Assembly: GCA_973895155.1 (NCBI GenBank) | Contig: OZ316892.1 | Span: forward strand, 14,384,001 to 14,448,000 | Length of the DNA stretch: 64,000 nucleotides | From: Marsupella aquatica | Taxonomy: Eukaryota > Marchantiophyta | Reading direction: 5' to 3' | Shown: positions 1 to 12,020 of the stretch, in pieces | Layout: each line of letters begins with the position of its first letter | Numbering within the stretch: position 1 is the stretch's first letter | Notes under the pieces: generated by a model | Seen by the model: only the letters and a program-made list of their open reading frames with translations | Told to the model about the DNA's origin: nothing | The model's database searches: none | Made by a program: the position numbers and the translations under genes

Positions 1-1409
1 GCAAAGTTAAATTATTTCTATTCGGTTTGGGAATTCGTCTTCTTGTCATTTCTGGTGGATGAACCCACCCTTCCTTCACTAAGACGCTCTGGACTGACCG
101 CTTGAGTCATTTTTGAGTTTCCGCAGAGCAGGCTAGATATTCCCAAAAGGGATTACGTGGGTTTTCTGGCCCAGGCACTATTCTTTCTACAAAATTATTT
201 AGCTCGTACTTGCGATGGACGATATAGACCATCAGCAGAGGCTTGCATGCTATTCTACGAGTTCGGATGGTTTTGGCTCCTTATCCAGCAGCTTTCCTCC
301 AATTGCCAGTCAGTCTAAGTGCTCAGTCAATCAATTGGCCAGCTGAATGCATGGCCAAGTCGTATTATCGGTAGGGTTCCATCATACTTATTCACTTGCT
401 ATGATGAGGGGTAGATCCTATCCAGCAAACCCGGGATGGGCTCAATTTCTGTTGGGATTCTTCTCACCCGTTCTCTCCTGGGAATCATGTCTTTCTTTCC
501 TGACCGAAGAGTACAGTTCTGCAGACCTTTGGGAAAACTCTCACGGGTTTGCTTCAAACATACTTTCAATACTGTACTGCAGCAGATTCTAAGATTCTGA
601 CCAATTCATTAGCGTACATGCCTGGTTAGTGGAGGTTTGGACATTGGATCCGTGGGTGATGAACTTACTATGGGATTTTCCGCTATGTAGATACAAGCTG
701 CCGAACAACGTGGTCAGGTGGTACTCTGAGACAGATCCGTGGCGTTATTCTGAAGACATCTGCTGCCCCTCCCCAGGCATTCAATATCGGCAGAAAGTTG
801 TTAGTGAGCTGTGCAAGGAAGTCTCCGGATGACTTTCCGGCGAAAGGTATGATGCCTAACATATTGTGTCACTCCAGTTGGATTAGTAATGAAAGAATCA
901 ACTGTTGTGTCAATGTACTGTTGGCACTCCCTCTGTTCCCGAGGCTGTTGCACTAACTTTCGCTTTTTTTTTTGGGTAGGGGTTAATCCATCTTACCATG
1001 TTCTTCGGGCAAAATTCTTGCATGTGTCTTAACTCTGCTGCCTAAAACGATGACAATGTGACCATAATTGTTACTTTCTCATCCGGCAACGGATTTCCAA
1101 CTTGGGTCCAGCCGACCGCTAAACCCGTTCAGATTGGTCGACGATATTTAGTAGAGTGTGTAAATAGGCGTCATTCAATGAATTGGCAGAATTCGCTTGC
1201 CTAACATATATGTGAATCAAAGTCTATTTAACATCTGAGTCTGAAGACAGTTGCCAAGCAGGGTTTTCAAGTAAATCGTTACGGCCAAATAACTTATGAA
1301 CCAAGTATTTTGTGCTCTAATCATTCTAACTTCGAAACAGTGTCATTGGCATAGCTGCCCCTTTCGGATGTTGTGTAGTTTGAATTCTGGTCTGTGCTTT
1401 CGCCAACAG
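1..1409. other. Unassigned 5' flank, no recognised gene
   Basis: This is mixed-composition DNA with only short open frames and no family motif I recognise. It may contain the upstream exons of the small gene that ends at 2148, but I cannot place them. A T-tract lies near 963-975. Confidence 0.4.
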
Positions 1410-2148
1410 TATGTTAAGATTCTGCACATGAAGTTCAGATCATGCAGAAAAGTGCCACTAAAATTGTTGCCATTATATGTGGCAGAAAATGACGACGAGA
1501 GTGAGGACGGCGAGTTTGTTGCTCCCCGTGTAACACCCGATTACGTGGGAAAGGATTCTATCAAGCCTCCATCTAGGGTTGTGAAAAATGTAGAGGGCCC
1601 ATGGATCACGCGGGTATGTTTCTCTTACATATTGCTAAAAACTTGTTGCTGAATAAGGTTGAAATTACATGGCGTAATTGAATTCGAATGAGTGGATGAG
1701 CCCCCTTCGACATCTACTGCATTTACTACAGTGCATAGTTCGGACTTTCTTGGTGTCACACTACACTGTTCGATGGCAACACTCTCAGAATGATAGATAA
1801 AAGCGCATGACAGTTTGTTTAGATGGCTTGAAGACACATCGTTTGTCTATATAGGTGTGAATTATTTGCCCGCTGTCGATGGTATTTGGCAGGCATGGTT
1901 GCTTTGAAGGACATTTTTAGGAATGGAGAGTGGACGAGTTTTCTGATCATGGTGAATTGGGTTGTTAAATGCAGTGGGGCGGGAATGTGAGGGGTGGAAA
2001 GTATCAGATGGGACAGGGCACCGACCGAATTATCGATGTTTTTGCAAATGGCAATGCCATGCTTATTGCAGCAGGCGGTCTTATTGTTCTCTTTTTCGTG
2101 CTATTACAGTTTAGGCCAGACGCACCCCCACCTCCGCCCCCTTCTTAG
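1410..2148 (+). CDS. Hypothetical membrane-anchored protein, 3' two exons
   Basis: I do not recognise the family. Two exons join in phase 0. The first runs 1410-1613, after the acceptor ...TTTCGCCAACAG and before the donor CGG|GTATGT. The second runs 1975-2148, after ...AAATGCAG, and ends at TAG. The first exon gives a basic stretch, then an acidic run (ENDDESEDGEF) and a W-containing segment (GPWITR). The second gives a glycine-rich linker and one strongly hydrophobic helix (AMLIAAGGLIVLFFVLLQF). A proline-rich tail (DAPPPPPPS) follows, so the helix lies close to the C-terminus, as in tail-anchored proteins. The true start is not placed and must lie upstream. The matching splice signals and phase are what is seen; the tail-anchored reading is inference. 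It could be a chance pair of open frames. Confidence 0.4.
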
Positions 2149-3329
2149 GATCCTGTTATGGGCCCAGAAAGTGCGATAAAGGATAGTTTAAGGCATCGAC
2201 TTGCTCTAGAACTAAGGAAACTTTAGAATCAACAGGCATTTCTGCAACGATGCGTACTTCTGTATATACGAGTTGTCTCCAGAGTTTAAAATTGTTTTGT
2301 TTCTTTTGTTCGTATTTGATTAAAAATAAAATTGGATAAGTGTCTTCTCTCATTTGCTCTTCTCCGTCGAGAGAGCTGCTACTCGGCTTTTCCGCAAGGG
2401 CACATCGCTGCATCATTTTGGCCGGCAGGTTCTTCGCGAGCTTGTGTCTTTACGTCCTGCCATCGTGGCCATTCAGAGGAAATTGGCTCTGATTGCTGTA
2501 GTAGCTTGCCCTTACTATCGTTTGCCCGGAGATTGTCAACCGCGTCAGTTGGGGCTGTGTCCAGTTCTTTGGCTGCCTATTCCGCTCGACTTCACGTCCC
2601 TGTGTGGTACAACGCCCAACTCCTCCCAAAGATATTGGTCGTTACCGGGCGTCATTGATTCACTCATTGCGTCCGCATCAGCTGACTCTCGTTCCTTGAC
2701 TGCATCCTAAGCCTTCTTCACATGGCCCGTGTGGCTCGTTCCTCGTTGAACGCGTACCTCCTAGGGACGCAAGTGGTGCATATACATAGAAGCTACACCT
2801 TCCTGAAATTTCACACGGTAATCGTAACTTTCCAGTGTTAGAGGTGGCAGACAAGCCTGTACTATTTCTCATCAAAATATCCATTGCCATGTTTCACCCT
2901 ACTCAGGCGCGTCATCTTCCGATGCTTCCAGTCCATCTCTTAGGCAACTCTTCTCTGTCCACCTCCATTTTGCTTTGGAGAACGGCTTGACAATACTACT
3001 TTTTTGCTAGGAGAGTGAACTCATAACGTATCCTCCAACCTGCCCTTATGTGCAACACTAGGTTGCCGCCTGTCGGCCAAGACTTATGGTAAGGAGTAAA
3101 TTCATTAGAAATTTCTAGGATTCGATTTGAAATTGGACTCAGGTTTCAATTGTAATCACATTTGGTACATGAATATACTTCCAAGCTTGCCGCACTTGTT
3201 TCTTAATTTTAAATCTCAAGTTAGCAACGCAACTAAAAAGCTTCCAAGGTCGAGCATTGAGAGCTTTAGTTCTAGATTCTATTCGTAATTATTTGTAAGA
3301 TTATAGTTGAATTTGGACTAATTATCTCC
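2149..3329. other. Intergenic, no recognised gene
   Basis: It starts with the presumed 3' UTR of the upstream hypothetical gene. Overlapping open frames at 2332-2710 on the plus strand show no motif. The remainder is AT-rich and featureless. Confidence 0.4.
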
Positions 3330-3965
3330 ATCTGATTCATTTTCTCCAGCAGTTCTGTCTTTTCTTCTTCATCTCGTATCATGTTCTCAAGAATTTCCAG
3401 ATTTTTCATTTCCAGCCTTTTTAGGCCCAATTCCGAAGACTCGGGTTAAGGCAATTTTCACCTGTTTATTGGAATTCAGATTGGTATGCTCTCCTCTCTT
3501 TGTGTTCCCTGTGAAGGTTCTCAAGAATCTGTTGACGGTCTTCCTCCAGTCCATTTTCCTCTTGGAGCTCAGCGAGAGTTTCAGTCATTTGAATATCAGT
3601 TGAGCTTCTAGCGCGTTCTGATGGATCCCTTCCAGCTGTACCCTCTGCTGTTCATCAACGGCGGCATCATGACGTGCCTGCGCGCTTTCTACTGCCGATT
3701 GATTCCTCTTCTGATCTTTTTTGCTGTGATTGTTGGGATTTTCCAAGTTCCATCTCCACTTTCTTGTATTCATGTTGTTCCTTGGCAAGCTGCTCAAGAA
3801 CGCCCTGGTTCTTCTCTTCCGAGCAGTTCCTCTGTTCTTGCTCCTTGGTAAGGTGCTCACGAATTTCATGAAGCTTATTCTCCAATTCACTCGTCCCGCT
3901 TGCCTCTGCAGCCAAGTTTTTAGTCATCTGTATCACCTTGGTTGCTAAGCCAGCTACATTACATC
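3330..3965 (-). pseudogene. Decayed coiled-coil protein, possibly AIG1-related tail
   Basis: Read leftward from about 3965, this encodes a long charged coiled coil rich in E, K, Q and L (for example ELENKLHEIREHLTKEQEQR, then QLAKEQHEYKKVEMELGK). It is not one frame. It shifts at an A-run in the coding strand near 3720 (QQSQQK into KKDQKRNQSAVESAQARHDA). It shifts again near 3590, where one frame stops after LEAQLIFK and another continues as MTETLAELQEENGLEEDRQQ. A further segment (LEMKNLEILENMIRDEEEK) lies near 3380-3430 beyond another stop. I see at least two frameshifts and stops, so this is a pseudogene. It lies on the same strand, about 1.3 kb downstream of the AIG1-type GTPase. Plant AIG1 proteins often have coiled-coil tails, so it may be a detached or duplicated tail, but that link is inference. 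Confidence 0.55.
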
Positions 3966-5307
3966 TACTCCTGCTGTGGTGTATTCTATTTCTGTAAATT
4001 ACTGGAAAGAAAAGCAGGTGAAGATGAGTGAAACCCACAGTTTTCTTACTGTTTCTTCTTGTCCATTCCTTATCTACCTGGGCTACTCATGTTGATTGCT
4101 GATGTATGGAGTACACCAAGGAGCTTTCCACCCTTGCGATGCATTTTAGACATCTTGCAGCAAGCAAAGTTTGATAAATGTCTTGTCAACAGGACTTCCT
4201 TGATAGAAATTGGAGGATACTGCGACAGCTCTACCACAGCACCTTTTCTGCAAGGGCCCGTGGAGGACGGTCTCTTCCTTTCTCTCCAGAACGTGGGCTC
4301 GACCAAAGTTCACCCCAGGCTGATCTTAAGAGATGGTCCACATCTTGCAACTCCTCATTTCGACGAAATTTCTCAATGTATTCTCACAGAGCTGTTGTCT
4401 GTGAATTAGTGCTAGTCATTCTGCATCAAGAGCATGGAAAGAGATCAAATCACATCAATGCCTGATCACTTCGCGTGTTTCATTCCGGATGACACTGCAG
4501 AAGGTAAGATTCATCAGCATTTCAGATAGTTTTTGCCCCCGATACCTCGCTGTTTGGGCCTAAAGTTCGATAGAGCTTAAACTTCACGTACAATTGATAC
4601 ACAATCTCTCGATAGGAGAAAAGACCTACCTGCTCAATTTCATTTCTCCTCCCAACTGAACCTCCCCCCTTTGGTCTTCTTTACGGTCTAAAGTCTCAGA
4701 TCCACAAAGTAAGGACGCTTTTCCAAATCATTATATTGACATCTGCTCCTTCTCTAGCTCAATCAAGCGGAAACACAAAATGGCTCGAATTAGCACATTC
4801 GACATATGAAATTGAAGGCCTAATATTGATGATGAAGTGAACTCCTATCCAGTGGGGTTTTAATAACACGAAAAGGGTTCTATGGTCCTTCAATTTAAGA
4901 CAAGTCTCCAAAGTAAAGGGGATTTTGGATTCTGGAATATCCTGAATAGCCAAGGTCTTAGGGGAGTTAAAGCTAGTAATTGAAGTAGAGAGTTCTATAA
5001 TAGCCCATCCGTGCAACAGATCGATCACAAAATTCTCTCCTGCTTCATTAATTGAACAGATAAATTCTGTAATAAAATTGCCTGGTGGGAAGTTCTAATT
5101 AATTCCCTACAGGAAAATGTGAACAATGGAAGAGGAAAATGTAACGTTTCCATATTATCGACCTACCAACCCAAGTAAACTAAACTAAAGTACAGCTACA
5201 AATACAGTAAAGTAAAACTAGTGTTACTCAAAGTATAACAATGCTCAACAATATTTTTCGATTATTTCGATTACTTAATTTTGACTTGACACGTTTACTA
5301 TGGTCGT
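3966..5307. other. Intergenic, no recognised gene
   Basis: Short open frames occur on both strands near 4059-4465, without a family motif. From 5040 to 5290 the DNA is AT-rich and simple. This stretch separates the AIG1-type gene from the coiled-coil remnant and could be an intron if the two were once one gene. Confidence 0.35.
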
Positions 5308-6902
5308 CTAGAGGCCCTCTGCAAGGTCTAATTTCCCCCCCGGCATGAATGTTCGAGTCGTTAGCGACTTTAGTCTCGCAAACGACCTCACTGTTTCGTA
5401 GTCTGATGGCTGAGGCCGCAGCCCAGCTGACGGTCCGAAGGCATGGGTCTGGCGCATGTGAGTCCCAGAGTTGATGAGTTCGTCTCCACCACGAGCGAGC
5501 AAACTACGTTGCGTACCCACCGACCACTTCCCCAAATTGCACGATAAATCCAACCGGCAGAGGACGGCAAGATTCTCCTCGAGGCGCTTCAGGGACTCCC
5601 GTCCGGTGTCCTCAAACTCTTGCTCAGCTTCCTTGTCGCCAACCAGTTCCGGGTCTATGGAAGGGAAATCTGCAGCTAAAAAACTGGTGCAGCCATCGAA
5701 GGACTCCTGCAAATAGCTCTTGTTTTCGTCGAGCCAAAGTTCGTCTGCGCCGGAAATGACTATCGTCATGTGGTTGTCGAGGCCTTCGGCGCGGAATATT
5801 TGGTTGAAGATGTTCCACGATCTTGTCTCTACCGGTGTAAGCCGATCTTTCTTCAGCACAAAGATGAAGTGACAATACACACCTTGGACCAACATCACGT
5901 ATTCTCGGATCAATTTTGCGGCTCGATCTGTTGATATGCCTGTCCCTTTATCGTCGTTCGACTCCCCGAGCCCCGGAGTGTCGACCACACGCCACCCTCT
6001 GCCTTGCCCTACCTTGACCTCCTTCGTTTCCCCCCTCAGACCTGAACTCGTGGGAAATTTGTTTGAGAGACAATCGACTCCATCGAGCCGCCCTGTCGTC
6101 ATCATCTTGGCGAAAGTTGACTTTCCACTGCCAGAAATCCCAAAAAGATCATGGTCTCCGGCCCCCACGGCCCAAACTTGTCGATACCACGGTCCGCAAT
6201 CTCTGGCAGCTGAAAAGGCAAAATTGAAGCACTCCAATTGTCAACCGCGGTGTCGTCATTCTCGGTGGTGGTCTCGTCACCGGCTTTGCCTACATTGACA
6301 CTCGATTGCAGCACGGTTCTGATGATCGGAGTGTTGAGGTATCCTCCTCTGGCCGCCGGGCTGGCGAAGATGATGTTTTCTGGCCGTCTGAATCCATCCC
6401 TTTTGAGAACCTCCCTCACTCTCCGCTTGGTCTCATCGTCGGTGCTGCCTTCGGAATTCACGAGGAACATGATTTTGTTTCTGCTGTGTTCGAAAACACG
6501 GGCCAAGACATGCAACCAGCTAAATTCATTGTGCTCGAAATCCGGCTCCAGAAAGATCTTATCGTCTACATCGGTCGACGTGATGGTGCAGACAACGAAG
6601 ACGAACTGCCCAGAACGCTGTCTCAAAGAATTCTGCGTCAGCCAAATCCTCGCAGTGTCGTCCCGGGACCAATCCTTGACGGTCTGGAAGGGAGCAGTAT
6701 CAATCACCACCGGCTCTTGAGCCGATTTCCTCAAGAACAAGCGAATCCCAGCCTTGTTGACGAGTTCTCTGGCGTCATTAAATTCTGCGAGGTCCTCTGC
6801 AACTCGAGACTTGAAGCTTGAATCATTTCCCACGACCAGAATCAGGGCCTCGGATGCCCCCGGTGCTGATGAAGATCCTTTGCAGAAGTGATTTCCCATC
6901 AA
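5308..6902 (-). pseudogene. Tandem double AIG1/IAN-type GTPase, split by one frameshift
   Basis: Two consecutive minus-strand frames together look like one AIG1-type (GIMAP/IAN) protein of about 530 residues with two GTPase modules. The upstream frame (ATG at 6902, readable to about 6142) is a degenerate module. Its P-loop position reads GNDSSFKSR and lacks GK(S/T), its G3 site reads VVIDTAP, and the β-strands are kept (VFVVCTI, KIMFLVNSEG). The downstream frame (to 5308) is a typical module: P-loop GISGSGKSTF, switch Thr in TKEVKV, G3 VVDTPGLGES, an AIG1-like box LTPVETRSWNIFNQIF, and G4-like VISGAD. The frames meet exactly at the second P-loop: MIFLG in one, ISGSGKST in the other. One missing base in the G-run (plus-strand C's at 6139-6141) explains the break. 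Either a young pseudogene or a one-base sequence error is possible. AIG1 GTPases are membrane- or stress-associated GTP-binding proteins. Confidence 0.75.
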
Positions 6903-7102
6903 TCTCTCTCTTCCAAATTCGAACTACCTTCTACTCCTCTGCTCTCTGTGTCGGCCTCTGACCGGCAATAGATAACATTGGTGGAGATCGCTTGCAGAGG
7001 CAGTTAACCATCGATTGCCTCTCCCAAATTTCCTTCTTCCATTCCTGATCTGCTTTCTATGTTTCACTCACACTACTATATGTTATCTATTTAGATATAT
7101 AT

Positions 7103-7194
7103 TGTGTGTGTGTGTGTGTGTGCTCAGGGGACTTTACAAGACTGTGCTCAGGGGGCTTTACAAGACTGTGCTCAGGGGGCTTTACAAGACTGTT
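7103..7194. repeat. (TG)10 microsatellite plus 24-bp tandem repeat x3
   Basis: Ten TG units (7103-7122) run directly into three copies of a 24-bp unit beginning CTCAGGGG at 7123, 7147 and 7171. Because 24 is a multiple of three, one frame reads LRGLYKTV three times. I see no gene around it. Confidence 0.9.
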
Positions 7195-9845
7195 GGGGGT
7201 GGAGGCCTTGGGGGTGGGGGCTAATCAGCCTATGAGGACGTCCATATGTCAATCCAAAGGAGGGATGCTTGAGCCAAATATGAAGCTAAAATGCCTTAGC
7301 CAAATGTGTCAGGTATGAAGATAATAAATGCAAAAAACCCTGAATAGAAATGGCCTCGTGGTCCACTATTTAGACCACCTCAAGAGGCGGTCTAAGCGTT
7401 TTACAAAAAAGCATCAGGGAAACAAAGAAAGGGACTCACAAGGGACGCATAAGCAGATAGATGACTAGGTTAAGTAATGGTTTTGCCTGGCTGTCCCCAC
7501 ATTCATGTAGAATGAAGTGTGGCCTATTCCCACATTTTGAACGCCTACGATTGCATCTCAAATAATTGTCCCAGCAGACTTCTCGTAAAGTTTAGATAGT
7601 AACCCAACTCACACCAGACACCTTTTGGAGCTCCCACCTTTTGGAGCTCCCTGCCACGTCCCGTCTCCAACACCACACGGAATTGACTTTAAGAAGAGAT
7701 TTGACTTTCCAAGCATGGGGGAAGAGTACTGGCAAGTTCCTAAGACTATAAACCAGCTTGCAAGTGATCATGGCCTAGAATTCAGACTTCACAAGAACGA
7801 GAGTACGACAATTGAGGGGTCATTTCTTAGATTTTGCTTTTAGATTTCACCCTCATTAATATAAATGCAAGATGTTGATTTTAGATTTCATGGTCGTCTA
7901 TATGAACGCAAGATTTAGGTGAGACCGCAACCAGTCCACTTTGGCATTACATGAAGTTGCAAGGTCAAGTTCCCATTCCTACATGGACTGGAGTGGGTCC
8001 CCCAAAATGTCTACATGGACTGTAGTTTTGGATAAAATCAAAACACATCTTGCCTGAGCAGAGGCTTGCCAGTCCCCAATGTTTACATGGACATTGTAGT
8101 TTTGGAACTCTACCAGGGTTTTCAGTTTTCCCCCAATAGGGTTTTAGTTCTGAGTTTGCTTCTTAGTGAATTTTTAGTTGTTGTGGGAGACTCCTTGGTT
8201 TGTTGGGCCTCTTTGGTCTTCTCTGGGTCTTTCCCTTTTCCCTCCCTTCATTGGGTCATTTTGCGTGTGGATCATGTCTCCCCAGTTTCACAATATTTTT
8301 TTTAAGGTTTATATATATTTGGTCAAAATTCAGACCATCTCATGCCTAAGGCTTGCTACCTTAGAGTACCTCCTTTGTCCCACTAGTAGTGTTAGCTATG
8401 AGAATGTATGTTGACCTTTAGCTATCGGAGGGTTGACTGTTTGGTGGTCTTCCCACTTGTAGACTAACTTAGGACATTTAGCTCTAGCTCCTGGGCTTTT
8501 TTATTCCTTCGCCTTCCCTGCTTTTTTCCTTCCTTTTGTTTTCCTCCCTGTATTGGGATTCATGATTTTTGCTCTTTGTAATATTTTCTATATTAGCTCA
8601 TACCATTATTCCACTAGATTTGCAACACTAGTTCTATACATCACACTATTGTAATGGTAGATCTTTATTTCTTATTATTTTCCTCCAGTGGTTTTTGGAG
8701 CCTGCATTTGCCCCCTTATTTTGCATTTGGTGTTGGTCATCTCTAAAGGTGTTTGTTGCTACTCACATGAATTCTGGCCCTTTCTAGTACTTTGTCCTTT
8801 TTTTAATCCAGTTGCTATTTTTGAAGACACACAGAGTTTTGGCCAAAGTTCAGACCACCTCTCAAAGTGCTACTTTTGAAGGGCTTGGTAGCTTCTCATT
8901 ATGTCGGACAGTTTAAATGCAACACCTGCTGTTTTTTGGTCAGGAGACACTGTGAATGGATGATTAACCATTGTAAGTAGGATAAAACATCTTTGCTTAG
9001 TTTCAAGGAAACTGTCTGTTGTCCGCAAAAATTGAAAAAACCATTTTGGTCAAGAGACACTCTAAATGGACAGTAAAGCGTATGCATCGTAGAACCACTT
9101 CTATTCAGCGAGACAGTCCATGGAATGTCATTTATGACATTTGGGCTGTCCACTGCCCATTCTTATCCGCCTCCTGCCAGCAAAATTAGAGAAACAACAG
9201 TTTTCTCTAAGTGACAAAATTAAAGCTTCCTCTGAAACCCCACTTTTGGGTGGGGTTTGATTAAAAGGCACTACGTCTGCAGGGGTATTAGAACCTGCAC
9301 CTCTATCTCCCCAGACAGGTACCACTCTACCCATAGTCTAATGGACAAAACAAATAGTTTATTCCTGGTATTTATGCTTAGATCTGGGCTGATATCAATG
9401 TGCACAGTTTGGCCAGCATCTTACAGGCAACAGGCAAGGACAGTCATAAATGACTTTCCAGGGACCGGTCACCCCAAATCTGCTTAGGCAAGAGGTGGTG
9501 ATTCTCTCAGTTATGGTAAAACCAGGGGTAAAACACAAGTGACCCTAGCTTGTCCTCCCCTAGTAATGAACTTGGGCAAGCTCACAAAAAGTACTGAGTG
9601 GGGAGTTGTCACTCAAAGCATCTCCAACCCTTGTAGGATTTGGTTACTGGGTATTAAGTGTCTGGTAGTGATAAGTAGTGTGAGCCAGGACCCTCACACC
9701 AAAGCTCAGCCCCACCGCCCTGGTATGACTCAGTTGCGCCATTCTACCAATGAGGACATGCCACTGTTCAGCAGGTGTAGCATGTTGACTATGATGTCTT
9801 CCTTCATGGCGATCCAATCATTATTCATTCCATGCACACGTAGTC
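7195..9845. other. Repeat-like intergenic DNA, no recognised gene
   Basis: T-rich, degraded DNA without a domain. A short direct repeat occurs: TTTTGGTCAGGAGACACT near 8935 is echoed by TTTTGGTCAAGAGACACT near 9043. Another pair is a phrase like CAAAATTCAGACCATCTC near 8324, echoed by CAAAGTTCAGACCACCTC near 8843. These suggest old transposon debris of unknown class. Confidence 0.4.
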
Positions 9846-10080
9846 AACATCATCTCTATGTGGTTCACCTCTTCTCTAAGGTTACGTCCACACGAACACT
9901 CAAGCTTTACTTCAAGAGTAGACGAACACACATGCTCTTCCTCTTCCTCAAGTTGCTCCGTTACAATGAGTAAGCACCACACACCAGCGGCTTACACTAG
10001 CCCTGGTATATACAAGGTCACACACAACTAACCTAACCTCAGCTAAGACCCTAATTGTGGTTAGCCTAAGTGCCATAACC
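9846..10080 (+). repeat. Dispersed repeat family D, copy 1
   Basis: It begins ATGTGGTTCACCTCTTCTCT, then ACGTCCACACGAACACTCAA, a phrase like AAGTTGCTCCGTTACAATGA, and GTGGTTAGCCTAAGT. The same ordered phrases recur, diverged, at about 35322-35600 (plus) and 51370-51600 (inverted). Gene-free, spaced copies in both orientations look like solo LTRs or a non-autonomous element. The class is not determined. Confidence 0.6.
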
Positions 10081-11029
10081 TTTGAGTCACAAGCCTAAGA
10101 GCAATCCTTAACATAGCATAGAGTTGCTTGCAAAGCGTCACCTCCATAGAGGGGGGTCTCAAATATACACCCAATATGCTGTCCTATAGGATAGTGCAAA
10201 CCCCCATAAAATAACCAGTCAGCGTGTCCCATGGGTGCAAACACTTTCTGTCACTTGCATATCAAACGATTTACACAACAAATACGTGTTTCCTCCTACT
10301 AAAATTGTTTGTTATCGTATGACGGGAACGTGGAGGGACGCTATTAGGATTCTATTGCATGTAGGATGAGTATGTTTGATTCCACTCCCGGAAGTGTAAT
10401 TTTTCATCAAGTCTACCGACTAGCCACTCTGCTTTTGATCAAGTCCCATGGACTACGCCACACACACACTCCTCCTGGTCGCTGGTGGAGTGCTATCACC
10501 ACCCCCCTACTCACACAGTCGACCAATCCGTGCAAGTATTCCTTAGACACTTCTTGGGAAAGAACACAATCGTGAGCCGAAAAAGATAACGCCACACCAA
10601 AACTTGAGGAATCAAACCAAATCCATATCTTTTGGCAAAAAGTGGTAACACATTGCAAGGACAACCCAACCTCCTGCCGTTTGCCCAACTCCTGCCTCAC
10701 TGGGGCAAGCGCTACACCTCTACCTCACTACTCTGGCTTGAATTCCCCTTCTGGCTATGAGCTAACTTCCCTAACACCAACACTAGACTGAGTTTCCCCG
10801 CTAACTACTCCGGGACTCTCCCCTTAAATACTCAAAACAACACACCAAAGCACCCCTCACGGGGTCACTAGGATGGCGGCTACCCTAGCGGCGCCGCTAA
10901 AACCCTTCACAAAGAAATCCCTAATCCTAAAGCATGCGGCACACACATGCTCCTAAAACCCTAGTCTAACAATGGGACCGAGGGTGCCTTCGACGGCGCC
11001 CCAACATCGCTCCGTAAACCACAAAAAAT
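10081..11029. other. Repeat-derived DNA, no recognised gene
   Basis: Moderately GC-rich sequence with many short frames and no conserved domain. Composition and vocabulary resemble the duplicated blocks just downstream, so I read it as transposon debris. Confidence 0.35.
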
Positions 11030-12020
11030 GCAAGGGACCCCACAATTGCCGAAACTTGGTGCCACTCAGATTGCACCTCTGAGCTCACCCCTGGGTAGCC
11101 CTACTCCCCCTGATCATGAATCACAAAACCGCTCCCAAAACGGACGTCGAACGACCAAGTTATGGCTGTTTTAGTATCACTACTTACCAACTTCGTCGGG
11201 CCCTAACTTACTCATCCTGGCTCCGTTTGAGGAGCGTCGCCTCTTGTTGGAATCAGCTCCGTGAGCTCTTTCCAACAAGCCCATGAGTGCACCTTTCCAA
11301 AAAGTTTCACAATCCAGAGGTTGTACAACCAAGTCCGTACGGCTACCCTAGTCCTCCTCCTCCACACTCACGGTGCCCTGGCTTGAGCCCCGTGAGTTGG
11401 TCTCCTCATCGCTCTCCATTGGAGTGGATACCACTCCGCTAAACAAGGACTCACTTGAGTCCACCACCTCCTATCCTATCTATCTACCTTGCCTACCAGC
11501 CTCAATCCTCCTGATCGCCACCTCTGGTCCGTTGTAAAAGGAGGGGGCCCCTACAATTGTCGAAACTAAACTTTTCTCAGAATTCACTTCTGAAAACATA
11601 TCTGAGGAGCCCTCCTCTTCCTGATCACGGCTCCGTAAACGGTGCACAAAACGAAGGTCAAACGGCCAAGATATGGTCGTTTAAGTGTTCACGGGGCACT
11701 GTCTCCCTCCGTTTCGTCTGTACAACACCAAGGGGCCCGTCTTTGCAAAACCCATATCACGGTTTCTCTGTATGTGCTGCTACCTCCTTCTTCCCTTGCA
11801 AAGCCGGGACCTCTTGCCGTACGATCGTCCGTACGGCCTCAAAACCCCCGTATTCTCAAAAAACGCGATCAGTTGTATCTCCCCCGTCTTAGCTCCGTTT
11901 TGGCCGTGTGACACATCGTTGGATTCAGCTCAACAAGCTCTTTCCAACAAGCCCGTAGACTCCTGATTTTGAGATGGTCAAAAATCTGATGTTCGTACAA
12001 CCAGGGTCCGTACACACGTT
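11030..12020. repeat. Two diverged direct copies of a ~320-480 bp block
   Basis: The blocks at about 11030-11350 and 11545-12020 share ordered phrases. These are C(C)CCTACAATTGTCG-like starts, CTGATCA(T/C)G, 'aacg..cgaacg(a)ccaagttatgg/ggccaagatatgg', TTGGAATCAGCTC / TTGGATTCAGCTC, CTCTTTCCAACAAGCCC and GTACAACCA(a)GTCCGTAC. They are a diverged direct duplication. Such spacing is common in LTR retrotransposon wreckage. No ORF with a domain lies between them. Confidence 0.6.

Noticed and set aside
347-832. Short open frames on the plus strand
   Set aside because: No domain, no splice-site support and no recognisable family; composition is that of non-coding DNA.
2332-2710. Overlapping 108-118 codon plus frames
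   Set aside because: Two frames overlap each other with no motif, and neither shows a biased codon pattern that would favour it.
6238-6821. Plus-strand open frames of 160-171 codons opposite the AIG1 gene
   Set aside because: They are antisense shadows of the AIG1 modules, whose minus-strand motifs (GKS, DTPG) are unmistakable.
9270-9325. tRNA-like phrase GGGGTATTAGAACCTGCACC
   Set aside because: I could not fold a cloverleaf with an acceptor stem around it; it lies in repeat debris.
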